Part shown: in pieces, positions 14,445-27,200 of the stretch
How positions within the stretch are numbered: position 1 is the stretch's first letter
Layout: the number at the start of each line of letters is the position of its first letter
Assembly (NCBI GenBank): GCA_018857735.1
Contig: JABMCL010000883.1
Span: 757,501 to 821,500, forward strand
Length of the DNA: 64,000 nucleotides
Source of the DNA: Alviniconcha marisindica
Taxonomy: Eukaryota; Mollusca; Gastropoda; Provannidae
Direction of reading: 5' to 3'
Made by a program: the position numbers and the translations under genes
Notes under the pieces: generated by a model
Databases searched by the model: none
The model's input: only the letters and a program-made list of their open reading frames with translations
What the model was told of the DNA's origin: nothing

Positions 14445-17400
14445 ACGTGCACACATACAGATATGAAGTAATTCTGAACAAACTACAAACACGCAAGTCA
14501 CAAACCAAGCCAAACTTAAAGAAAAGAAAATACTCAGTCAACCCACATCCTAACAGGAGTACAATGATCATCATCAGTTTAAACTCTACAGTGTCTCTGA
14601 AAATGGATTAAAGTCACAGACTACTATGATCATGTACATGAGCAACAGAGTTCACCAGTATCACCATTCAAACTTTCAAATATCTCACCTACGAAACTAC
14701 CAATATGAAGGCTTTTGCAGAGGTAAGTAATATGTCCATTACATATCCTAAATATACATTATAGTTACATCCAGTAATATGTCCATTACATATCCTAACT
14801 ATACATTATAGTTACATCAAGTAATATGTCCATTACTTATCCTAAATATACATTATAGTTACATCCAGTAATATGTCCATTACATATCCTAACTATACAT
14901 TATAGTTACATCCAGTAGTCAAACAACTTGCAGATTCATTTTTCAGATGTAACTTTGATCCTCAAATCTGAGCGCAGAGCCCAGTGCAGTAACTCATTTT
15001 GCAATGAAAGTCTGAATGATCTGAAAAACCATGGTCTGAAACAGCTTCCATGAAGCAGTCATAGCCAATGACTTTGTCATGCCCAGAAACACTTCGCTAT
15101 GTCTTCCAGTGCTCAGCTTATGACAGCTTTGCAGGCATCATCCTGTCCTAGCGTCTAACAACCATAAAACACACCACTGAAGCTTAACTGCACCCAGAAC
15201 TTAGCGAGAAACTGAAATATTTGCTGCAATCTTTCCAGCATCACTGTCACATTGAAGCAAAAACCAAAGTAACTGGAAACAGTATGAGTCAGGCTCAATG
15301 GAAAATAATCATTATTGGAAACAGTACGAGACAGGCTCAATGGAAAACAATCATTATTGGAAACAGTACGAGTCAGGCTCAATGGAAAACAATCATTATC
15401 ATGCAAAGTTTAAAAGATGTGCTTTACAGTTGACCCCTGTCATGTGTGTGTATGTGTGTGTGTGGGGGGGGGGGGGGGGGGGGGGGATCTAACATTAGTT
15501 TTTGCCACTGACAGCAAAATCTGAGATATACTGATCATTACATAAACTTTGGATTTTTCATGTGAGTCAAAATCAAAAAAGCGATGAAACCATAGAAACT
15601 CAATGAATTATCATGAAATAGTAACGAGGCAAATCAAAGAGAATTAGTTATTGAGATGACACCTTAGATTCCAAACGTGATGGTTTTCTGGGCTTCTGCA
15701 GAAACAAATAAAGAAAACGACCCGCGTGAAAACCAACAACCTGACAAAACCAACAACCTGACAGATATAAATGAACAGAGAAACTGTTTATGAGCCAAGA
15801 GTCAATGACAATNGCAAATTACAAAGAAAGAACAAAAGAGGGCCATTCAGACAGACAAAAAGGAAAAAAGCCAGACAGGTAAACACACATAGCTACACAG
15901 ATAGCTACACAGATGACAGACAGGTAAACACAAAATTATAGCTACACAGATGACAGACAGGTAAACACATATAGCTACACAGATGACAGACAGGTAAACA
16001 CAAAATTATAGCAACACAGATGACAGACGGTAAACACAAAATTATAGCTACACAGATGACAGACAGGTAAACACATATAGCTACACAGATGACAGACAGG
16101 TAAACACATATAGCTACACAGATGACAGACAGGTAAACACATATAGCTACACAGGTGACAGACAGGCATGCCAATGGATGCAGACATGCAGACAGATAGG
16201 CAAACCAACAGGCATACAGATGTATAGACAGACAGACAGGTATGCAGACAGACATGCAGACCAATAGAGAGACAGACAAGACAGGCAGACCAATAGACAG
16301 ACAGGTATGCAGACAGACATGCAGACCAGTAGAGAGACAGGAAAGACAGGCAGACCAACAGACAGACATGCAGACCAATAGAGAGACAGACAAGACAGGC
16401 AGACCAATAGACAGAAAGGTATGCAGACAGACATGCAGACCAATAGAGAGACAGGTAGACAAGGCAAGCAGACAAATAGACAGGTATACAGAGTTAGTTC
16501 TTGAATTTTAACTTTCTGTCAACTGCACAGGGTCACCTCTGGACAGAGAGAAAGAAGTAAACAGATAATGCCAGTCTGTAATCTGTCCTCTGGTTGTCTC
16601 CTGCCATTGTGTTCACCTCATTAGCAGACTCTCGTTTACCCCCCCCCCCCCCCCATCCCATGCCTCAAACAATGGCAGAGTCTAGCCCGTCCCCTGGGCT
16701 TCTCCTACCGTTGTGATCACCTTGTTAGTAGACTCTTGTTTACCCCCCATGCCTCCAACAATGGCAGAGTCTATCTAGCCTGTCCACTTGGCTTCTCCTA
16801 CCATTGTGTTCACCGTGCTAGCAGTCTCTAGTTTACCCCCCAACCCCATGCCTCCAACAATGGCAGAGTCTGTCTAGCCTATCCACTTGGCTTCTCCTAC
16901 CATTGTGTCTTCTTCTTTATCTGCAGTTTCTGGTTTCCCCCCCCCCCCCCCCCCATTTCCACAGACAATGGCAGAGTAGTAGTCTGTCCACTGGATGTCT
17001 CCTACCACTGTGTGTTCCTTGAATGCATTCTCTGGTTGATCCCCCCCCTCACCCCCCCACCCCCAACCACTTTCCCCAGACAAAAGCAGAGTCTAGCCCC
17101 TGTGGTTTACCCCTTCCCTCCCACCTCCCCCCCCTTTTGCCCAGACAAAGGCAGAGTCTAGCCTGTCCAGTGGGTCAGCAGGTGTCTCCTACCATTGTGT
17201 CTTCCTTGTCTGCATCCTGGTCCCCCCCCCCCCCCACACACACACACAGACAACGGCAGTGTAGCCTGTCAGGTAGGTGTCTCCTACCATTGTGTCTTCC
17301 TTGTCTGCAGCCTCTGCCCCCCCACACACACACAGACAACGGCAGTGTAACCTGTCAGGTGGGTGTCTCCTACCATTGTGTCTTCCTTGTCCCCCCTGCC

Positions 17401-18641
17401 CAGCCTCTGGTCCCCCCCACACACACACACAGACAACGGCAGTGTAGCCTGTCAGGTGGGTGTCTCCTACCATTGTGTCTTCCTTGTCTGCAGTCTCTGG
17501 TTTCCCCCCCACCACACACACACAGACAACGGCAGTGTAGCCTGTCAGGTGGGTGTCTCCTACCATTGTGTCTTCCTTGTCTGCAGCCTCTGGCTCCTCC
17601 TCTCCATCCTTCTTCTCCTGCTGCTCCTCCTCTGCTTCTTTCTCTTCCTCAGGAGGGGCCTCCACCACCTCCACCAGCTCTGTTTGGGAGAGATACAAAT
17701 GGTTTCAGGAGGCAAGTTGTGTTAGTCATTCAGATGGTGAAAATGTCCCAAAACTAGATAACTTGTATCTCAAGAAGTGTTTATTTGGGAGGTTTAAGGG
17801 GGATGGGATGGGGGTGGGGGTGGGGATAAAACAAAGAAGCTGGGAATGTTGGAATGAAGAAACAGAGCCAGGCTGATACAAGACGACACAAGATGATACA
17901 AGACGACACAAGACAATACAAGACGACACAAGATGACACAAGACGATAAAGCTCACCCTCCTCCTTCTTCTTGCGGCGGGGGTAGAAGGCCTTGCTGTAG
18001 GGGGAGAAATGGTCAAACTTGGTGTGCAGGTACCGCAGGGCGCAGCTGGACAGGGTCAGCATGCGCGGAATGTCAAAGGAAAATCCCTCCTCCGGGAACT
18101 CAAAAGACTTGATCCTGTGTGAAACAAAACAAAATGTCAAAGGAAAATCCCTCCTCCGGGAACTCAAAAGACTTGATCCTGTGTGAAACAAAACAAAATG
18201 TCAAAGGAAAATCCCTCCTCCGGGAACTCAAAAGACTTGATCCTGTGTGAAACAAAACAAAATGTCAAAGGAAAATCCCTCCTCCGGGAACTCAAAAGAC
18301 TTGATCCTGTGTGAAACAAAACAAAATGTCAAAGGAAAATCCCTCCTCCGGGAACTCAAAAGACTTGATCCTGTGTGAAACAAAACAAAATGTCAAAGGA
18401 AAATCCCTCCTCCGGGAACTCAAAAGACTTGATCCTGTGTGAAACAAAACAAAATGTCAAAGGAAAATCCCTCCTCCCGGAACTCAAAAGACTTGATTCT
18501 GTGTGAAACAAAATGGCCTAATTTATAATAACAATAATTAATGTACTCTTTTATGCGCTGTTTCCCCAAACTGGAGCACACAGCCCATTACAAAAAAGAG
18601 AACCAAAACAGCCACAGCAAACTTCCATCAGCATGCATGCA

Positions 18642-18706
<65 letters not shown>

Positions 18707-21700
18707 CATTGTTTGAGGCATGGGGTGGGGTGGGAGGTGGGGGTTAAACCAGAGACTGCTAACAAGGTGAACACAATGGTAGGAAAAGCCCAAAGGATTG
18801 GCTAGACTTGCCATTGTTTAAGGCATGGATCTTTGGTTAAACAGCCAATGGAGAGAAGCAAGATGAAATACGGTCAGTTTGGGGAACTCTCAGGACAAAG
18901 CAAGTGGCGGGAGGAGGAATCTGACATAATTTATTGTCAGTATTGTTAACCAATTATTAAACAGACTTAATGGCACAATTATTAAACAGACTCCCATTTC
19001 TTATTGTGAGTCAAAAACCTGGACTGTTCTATGAACGTTCAGTGCAGAAGATGTCCCAAAGCTTGGAATACTGCTGAAAACATTCAGAGTGCACGACATT
19101 ACTGACCCCTTTTTATGGAAACAGTCTATCTAAAAATGGTGCAAACCTTGGGTTCTCAGTGCTGAGACTGCCCCTACAAAACAATGTTTTTGATAAGACT
19201 GCCCTATGGTTCTCACTGCTGAGACTGCCGCTACAGAACTAGTTTTTGATAAGACTGCCCAAGGGTTCTCAGTGCTGAGACTGCCCCTACAGAACTAGTT
19301 TTTGATAAGACTGCCCAATGGTTCTCACTGCTGAGATTAGCCAGACAGATCTTTGGTAAGACTGCCTGTTTGCACATGGTACAAACCTTAGGTTCTGACT
19401 AAGATTGCCCAAACACACAGACCTGTGTTTATTAAGGCTGCCTGTTTGCACATGGTACAAACTTTAGGTTCTGACTAAGATTGCCCAAACACACAGACCT
19501 GTTTATTAAGGCTGCCTGTTTGCACACAATACAAACTTTAGGTTCTGACTAAGATTGCCCAAACACACAGACCTGTGTTTATTAAGGCTGCCTGTTTGCA
19601 CACAATACAAACCTTGGGTTCTCAATAGTGACACTGCCCCCCCCCCCCCCCCCCCCATTCCTTAAATCTGTTTTTGATAGACTGCCTGTTTGCACATGAT
19701 ACAAACCTTTGGATTTCATTGATGAGCTTGCCCAAACACATAGACCTATGTTTTGGTAAGTTTGTCTTGGTCAGGCGAACATGGTACAAACCTTGGGGTT
19801 TTACTGAGATACCCAAACACTCAGATCAAAGCGTGTGGTACGACTGAGTGACAAACCTAGGGTTTTTGCTGAGATTGCCCCAGATGCAGAGAGAGATGTT
19901 GTCGTTGCTCAGTGTGTACTGAAGGTTACTGGTCTCGGGGTCCTGGAGCTTGGACGCATCACACAAAACCTGCAGTGTTGCTGAATCCAGCTTCAGCTGT
20001 ATCAGATGCTGCAGTTCTCCAATTGTCTGCACAGCATATTACCCTAGCTTGAATGCACTGATACAAACACTTGTATGAACAACACAAAAACATGCATGAG
20101 CAAGTGACTTGTTTTTTTTTACACCCAGTCAACCAGGATCATTATATCAGGGTGAATGCTTGAATGAACAGTACAAACATTTGCATGCACACAGCACCAC
20201 ACTCAAGCGGCAAGAGATGCCAAGATTAGTTTTTTTAAATCTGACAGCCACATCATAAGCCCATGGTTACTACTGAGCATATTCCCTCTCTCCACACAGG
20301 GTTTAGACCAACCAATGGGCAGGAGGGCGGAACATCAGATTCCTGTGCACCATCCTCTTGCCAACAGCCTGCCCTGTCTTCCTTAAGCCGTCAGCCCTTC
20401 CCCACCCTCCCCATGCCATCAGCCCTTCCCCACCCTCCCCATGCCATCAGCCCTTTCCCACCCTCCCCATGCCATCAGCCCTTCCCACCCTCCCCACTCC
20501 CATCCATCAGCCTTCCCCACCCTACCCCACCCTCCTCCATGCCATCAGCCCTTCCCCACCCTCCCCATGCCATCAGCCCTTCCCCACCCTCCCCACCTCC
20601 CATGCCATCAGCCCTTCCCCACCCTCCCCATGCCATCAGCCCTTCCCCACCCTCCCCATGCCATCAGCCCTTCCCCACCCTCCCATGCCATCAGCCCTTC
20701 CCCACCCTCCCATGCCATCAGCCCTTCCCCACCTCCCCATGCCATCAGCCCTTCCCCACCCTCCCCATGCCATCACCCTTCCCCACATCCTCCCCACCCT
20801 CCCCATGCCATCAGCCCTTCCCCACTCCCGCCCTCCCCATGCCATCAGCCCTTCCCCACCCTCCCATGCCATCAGCCCTCCCCCACCCTCCCCATGCCAT
20901 CAGCCCTTCCCCACCCTCCCCATGCCATCAGCCCTTCCCCACCCTCCCCATGCCATCAGCCCTTCCCCACCCTCCCCACCCTCCCCATGCCATCAGCCCT
21001 TCCCCACCCTCCCCATGCCATCAGCCCTTCCCCACCCTCCCCATGCCATCAGCCCTTCCCCACCCTCCCCATGCCATCAGCCCTTCCCCACCCTCCTCAT
21101 GCCATCAGCCCTTCCCCACCCTCCCCATGCCATCAGCCCTTCCCCACCCTCCCATGCCATCAGCCCTTCCCCACCCTCCCCACCCTCCCCATGCCATCAG
21201 TTCCCCCCCTATCGTATTGCCATCAGCATTCCCCACGCACACCACATGCACTGTAGCCCTTCCCCACCCTCCCCATGCCATCAGCCCTTCCCCACCCTCC
21301 CCATGCCATCAGCCCTTCCCACCTCCCCATCATCAGCCTCCCCACCCTCCTCATGCCATCAGCCTTCCCCACCCTCCCCATGCCATCAGCCCTTCCCCAC
21401 CTCCCCATGCCATCAGCCCTTCCCCACCTCCCCACCCTCCCCATGCCATCAGCCCTTCCCCACCCTCCTCATGCCATCAGCCCTTCCCCACCCTCCCCAT
21501 GCCATCAGCCCTTCCCCACCCTCCCCACCCTCCCCATGCCATCAGCCCTTCCCACCCTCCCCACCCTCCCATGCCATCAGCCCTTCCCCACCCTCCCATG
21601 CCATCAGCCCTTCCCCACCCTCCTCATGCCATCAGCCTTCCCCACCCTCCCCATGCCATCAGCCCTTCCCCACCCTCCCCATGCCACCCCAGCCCTTCCC

Positions 21701-24056
21701 CACCCTCCCCTGCCATCAGCCCTTCCCCACCCTCCCCATCCATCAGCCCTTCCCCACCCTCCCATGCCATCAGCCCTTCCCACCCTCCCCATGCCATCAG
21801 CCCTTCCCCACCCTCCCCACCCTCCCCATGCCATCAGTTCCCCTCATCTGTAATTCTACATCTCTCACGCCTTCCCACCTACCCTCCCACTGAAACTGGA
21901 TACTGATATTAGTTGGGCAAAAATAATGTGAAAAGAGGAAGGTTTTCAGTTTGGCTTTAAAAGATGACAGGGTTGAGCAGTGTCTAAGGTCTTGAGGGAA
22001 TGAATTCCAAATGTGGGGTCCAAAGCAAGAGAAGGCACGAAAGCCGTAAGTCTTGCGTTTGTATTGTTGGATGTTAAGCATGTTGGTTTCAAAGAAGAGC
22101 GTAGTGTATGAGACAGAATGTACACATGTAGCAGTTCAGACGGGTAAGCAGGACCAAAACCATTTATAGCACTGAAACACATACAAGCGACTTTATACTT
22201 AATACGGTCTGAAATGGGAAGCATATGAGACTGAAACATATTGGAATGACTTAATATGCCTAGCCACACCATCATCTTGTAGCAGCACTTCCCTGAAAGA
22301 GGAAGATTATGAAACTAAAAACAAATCCACATTGACACTGAATACAAATAAGAAAAATTGCAGTAACCTCAATTTCAACTTCATCTCATTATCACGTCCT
22401 GTGGTAGACAATGAGTTTGCTGACATATTGTCTGCTGTGCTGTTTATCTTTTGATAATGATGCCATGTAAAATGTTCCAACTGAGTCAAACGTTTTGTGA
22501 ATGGCAGATTCACTGAAGGTTTCCATTTTTCCTTATTACAGTACCTTCCTTTGTGTGGACACATATGTCCATCTGGTTTTGCTTGTCGGCCATTACTGAC
22601 ATTGTCAACATTGTGCCTTATACTGCAAAGCACCTTGCCTGTGGATTTTCTCACTTTTAAACCAAATTTCAGGGGGTACCTTATATCCAGAAGCACCAAC
22701 TTTTAATTCTCGTGCATGGTTGGACTTTCATTTTACTATTTTCATCTGCTCATTTTTAGATCATGACTACAACTACAATCAAGTTATTGTATCATTTTGG
22801 CTTTGTTTTGTGGGATAATTCTACTGTTGGTTCTGCTGTATGCACTGTTTTGTACCACTGGCGCAAAATACATAATGTTGCGCGTCAACCAATATAAATC
22901 CCTCAAAGTCAGCAAGACCCCTGAAATGTCGTCATGTTCATAACATCTGAAAAAATGCAATGTTAAAGTTCCATTTTGCCACAACCATTCAGCCTTACAA
23001 TGCCTTAGTCATTATTTACGGTGGCATTTCACCAGGTGAGACACGAAGCAGGCGAGTGAGAACACAGACGCAAGAGTGGCTCACCTCTCGATACCTTTGT
23101 CGCTCTGTGTCCGGCAGATCTTCCAGTGGAGTGTCAGACAGCAGGAACTCCAGCTCTGAGATCAGCTGTGGGGGAAGTGGGACACAGACACGTGGTTAGA
23201 CATACAGATCAGAGTGCAAGAGTCCAGCTCTGAGATCAGCCGTGGGGGAAGTGGGACGTCCATGCAAGAGTAAATCAGATTGGCACAGTTCAGTACACCC
23301 GCAGGCATGTGATAAGAGACAGAGCAGTGACTGATTACATCAGAAAGAGGCTGAATGTACCGAATGAAAAGAACCGGTCCCGGGACAGAGCCCTGTGGGA
23401 CCCACAAGTCAGAAGTGAAGGAGAGGATTTTACTTCATTTACATTTACTGTTGTGTCCTGTCTCGCAGGTAAGAACAAAAAATGATAATATAATAAAAGG
23501 TGTCAAAGGCAGCGCTTAGATCCAGAATGGAGACAGAGCCAGAATCTAAGCAGTCAGGTCACTGAAAGCGTTTCAATGATTTACAACTGAAATATATATA
23601 ATACATGCAGGCAGATTCCCCGAGATACATTCAGCACAGAATTAAAGCACAATTTATCAACTCACATGTCTAATTCACTGTTATGATGGACAGTAACACA
23701 TGTTTTGGTGCCTATATATAAATTTATATTTTGCAGCACACAGTATGGGAATCTGCTTAAATCGCTTGTGGCTACAAACAGGGTGACCTATTTTATTCTG
23801 CTGGCCCACACGCAAAATTGCATTAGTCAAAACTAATGTACTGTAGGGAGGGCATTTGGGGGAAAAAACATGGTGGTGATGGACTGCAAAGGTCCAAATT
23901 AAGACAAGGAAGAAATGTTTGGCAGTGGGTGAAGCATGCAAGGCTGTATTCTGACCTGCTTGGGGACTTACAGGGACAGCGTTTGTCAGCTCTGGCTTCT
24001 CAACAGAAGGGACCTTAATTTCTGTGTCTGGCATACCCCACTGTGGGAAGACAGAC

Positions 24057-24087
<31 letters not shown>

Positions 24088-24162
24088 CAGACAGACAGAC
24101 AGACAGACAGACACAGACAGACAGACAGACAGACACAGACAGACAGACAGACACAGACAGAC

Positions 24163-24205
<43 letters not shown>

Positions 24206-27200
24206 CAGACAGACAGACAGACAGACACAGACAGACACAGACAGACAGACAGGCAGACAGACACAGACAGACACAGACAGACACAGACAGACAGACAGAC
24301 TGGCAGACAGGCAGACAGAGAAACAGAACTCGAACTCGGAAACTTGATGTTACAAGGATTGTAGTTTAGGTTCATTCAAAAACCTGCCTAACAACTAGTC
24401 CTTGCTCAGCTACTGATGAGTAAATATCAAATTACAGGCATCATGTGTATACATATAGGCATGAATGAGTGAGTGAAACGTTATACATGAGAATTTCCAC
24501 ACAAAACATAGCGTGTTCACAGTGCCAGGTGCACACATGCATACATCACTCTGTTACCCATTATGAACATATAACCAACAAATAAGGCAGTAGAACATCT
24601 GATCAGTTCATATAACTAGTATTGAAAAAGAAAACAGATGCATAAAGAACAGTAAGGGAGAGGGAAGGTGACAGAAAGACAGAGAGAAAGGAAGAGACAG
24701 CAAACACATGCACCTTGAATATATTTTACCTTCATCAGCATTGATCGTGCCTCTCACCTCTCTTTTAACAACAATACTTAACAGGGCTTACTGGCGTTTT
24801 GTCAGAAAGAAAATCTTCACACAAAAGTAACTAATACAGACAAATATAAATCAGTTTTGACTGTTTGACGCCAGTGTGAGATTAAAATACAGACAATGTC
24901 ACTGAGAGAAATGGACTGGCGAAGCTCAGCTGGTGCTACCAGCAGGTAAAGCTCAGCTGGTGCTACCACCAGGTAAAGCTGGTGCTACCACCAGGTAAAG
25001 CTCAGCTGGTGCTACCACCAGGTAAAGTTGGTGCTACCACCAGGTAAAGCTGGTGCTACCAGCAGGTAAAGCTCAGCTGGTGCTACCACCAGGTAAAGCT
25101 GGTGCTACCAGCAGGTAAAGCCAACATCTGAGGTGACCCTATGCAGCACTGCAAAGTTAGAGAGAGATTTTAACAAATGGCCTGGTACTGGAAGTGATGA
25201 CTCTACAGATTGCTGTTTTGCACGCGTACCCAACACAAAAGCCCCCCCCGACTCACAGCGAGATCCAGCTGGCTGTCCTTCAACACACTCTCAGCATCAT
25301 CCCGATCTTTGTTCTCCAGTTTCAGGTTGATGTAGGTGTTTATCTCCCCTTGGATCGTGGGGTCTGGAGAGCCATCGCAGCGCATGTAACGTGCCCACTG
25401 AAAGACAACGTGATGCAATGTCAGTGTAACGTGCCCACTGAAAGACAACGTGATGCAATGTCAGTGTAACGTGCCCACTGAAAGACAACGTGATGCAATG
25501 TCAGTGTAACGTGCCCACTGAAAGACAACATGATGCAATGTCAGTGTAACGTGCCCACTGAAACACAATGTGATGCAATGTCAATGTAATGTGCCCACTG
25601 AAACACAATGTGATGCACTGTCAATGTGACACACCTATTATGGGTGAACACATGGATGTGTGCGTGTATGTGCGTGTACGTGTGTGTGTGTGTGTGTAAA
25701 ATGCATTATTTGCAGATTGTTTTAATGTTTAAATTTGTATATACACATTCTACATGCTATGTTTTAAAATGAATGTTAACTATGTGTATATTGAAATATG
25801 TATAGACAGAGTGAATTTATCTTTTAAATTGTTTCAGGCTAATTTAAGTAACATATTGATGTGTGTTCTGTTACATTTTTTCATTTGTATGTTTTGTACA
25901 GTGCTAAGAGCTGATATAACTGTTGTTGAGGTGCTACACAAATTATTATTAGTAAACCAGACAGAAAATGGAGCAGGTGAAAGCATACTTCAGTGCCATG
26001 GAAAATCCCCACAATCCACTCCATGAAGCCGTGAAAGACAGAAAGGGATGCCGACTGGGACGGGGCAAGTCTTGGGTGGGCAAGCAGAGGACTCGACACT
26101 GCAGGTATGCCAGCTGACAGAGCTCAAGTAAACCAAGAAGTGGGAAAGGGACTCAAACCGATTGCAGCACCTCTATGAGACACTCCTGCCAGACAACTTG
26201 GGAAAGCACTGTTGAGCTGCCGTCATGACTAGTGTGTCCACGTGCCACTGTGATTCAAGTGTTCAGTGTCACTCTTGAAGTTGCTGTGTCCCATCTGTAA
26301 ACTCTCACATTTCGCCGTCCCCCCCCCCCCCCCCCCCCAACCTTCATCGATCAATGTCTGAGTCTGCCATAAAGTTCACTTTTTGTTGAAGACAAAAATT
26401 GGGCAATGTAACTTTTCTCTGACAGGACAGTAATGTACTATCTTATCTGATAACAGGTCCACATGTGCCCAAAATGCTTGTCCGCAATGACTCACCTTGG
26501 CGTCCCTGCGCCGTTGATCATCCTTGGCCTGTAGAGAGTTTCGATTGGCGGTGATCATCTCCATTAACTCCACCATTTCCAGCCTGCGATGCTTTCGTTC
26601 CTACACAAACAGTGCACAATCAAACCATTCCTGTTCAGTCTGTGACTGGTGCTTTCATTCCTTAAACAGAAACAAATTGTCTGGGAGAGTAAATGCTAAA
26701 CATTTCACATTCAAGGAAAAGATATACACAATGGTAACAGAAGTGGCAGTAAAAATGGAAAGACACAACTTATTGCTTTATCTGACCATGCAGTCTCATG
26801 AAACAGCAGCAGCCTTGGTTTTCGTTTTCTTTCAACACAGAGAAAAACAAACTGCCGCTATTGCCACTGTGATGCTGGAATGGAGTCAAGATTAATTAAC
26901 GCCGTGTAAACAGGTAAAGCTCAATAATCACAGGTGTCCTCAACCAGCACTCAGTGTTTGATTTGAATTATTTACAATGTCCAGGAACATTGCAATGTCA
27001 GGGTTTTCATTCACCTGGACAGCTGGCTGGTTACCGAGGAACAGAATCAATGGGGCAGTAGGCAAAGCTACAAAGCACAACTACTGGCAGTAGGCAAAGC
27101 TACACAGCACAACTACTGGCAGTAGGCAAAGCTACAAAGCACAACTACTGGCATCAGGCAGAGCTACAATCTAATCTACATTGGCAGCTGAACAGAGACA

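Noticed and set aside
20263..21906. 547-residue Pro/Ser-rich frame
   Set aside because: Translation of the 28-bp C-rich array, antisense to DNAI7, with frequent indels; other frames are equally open.
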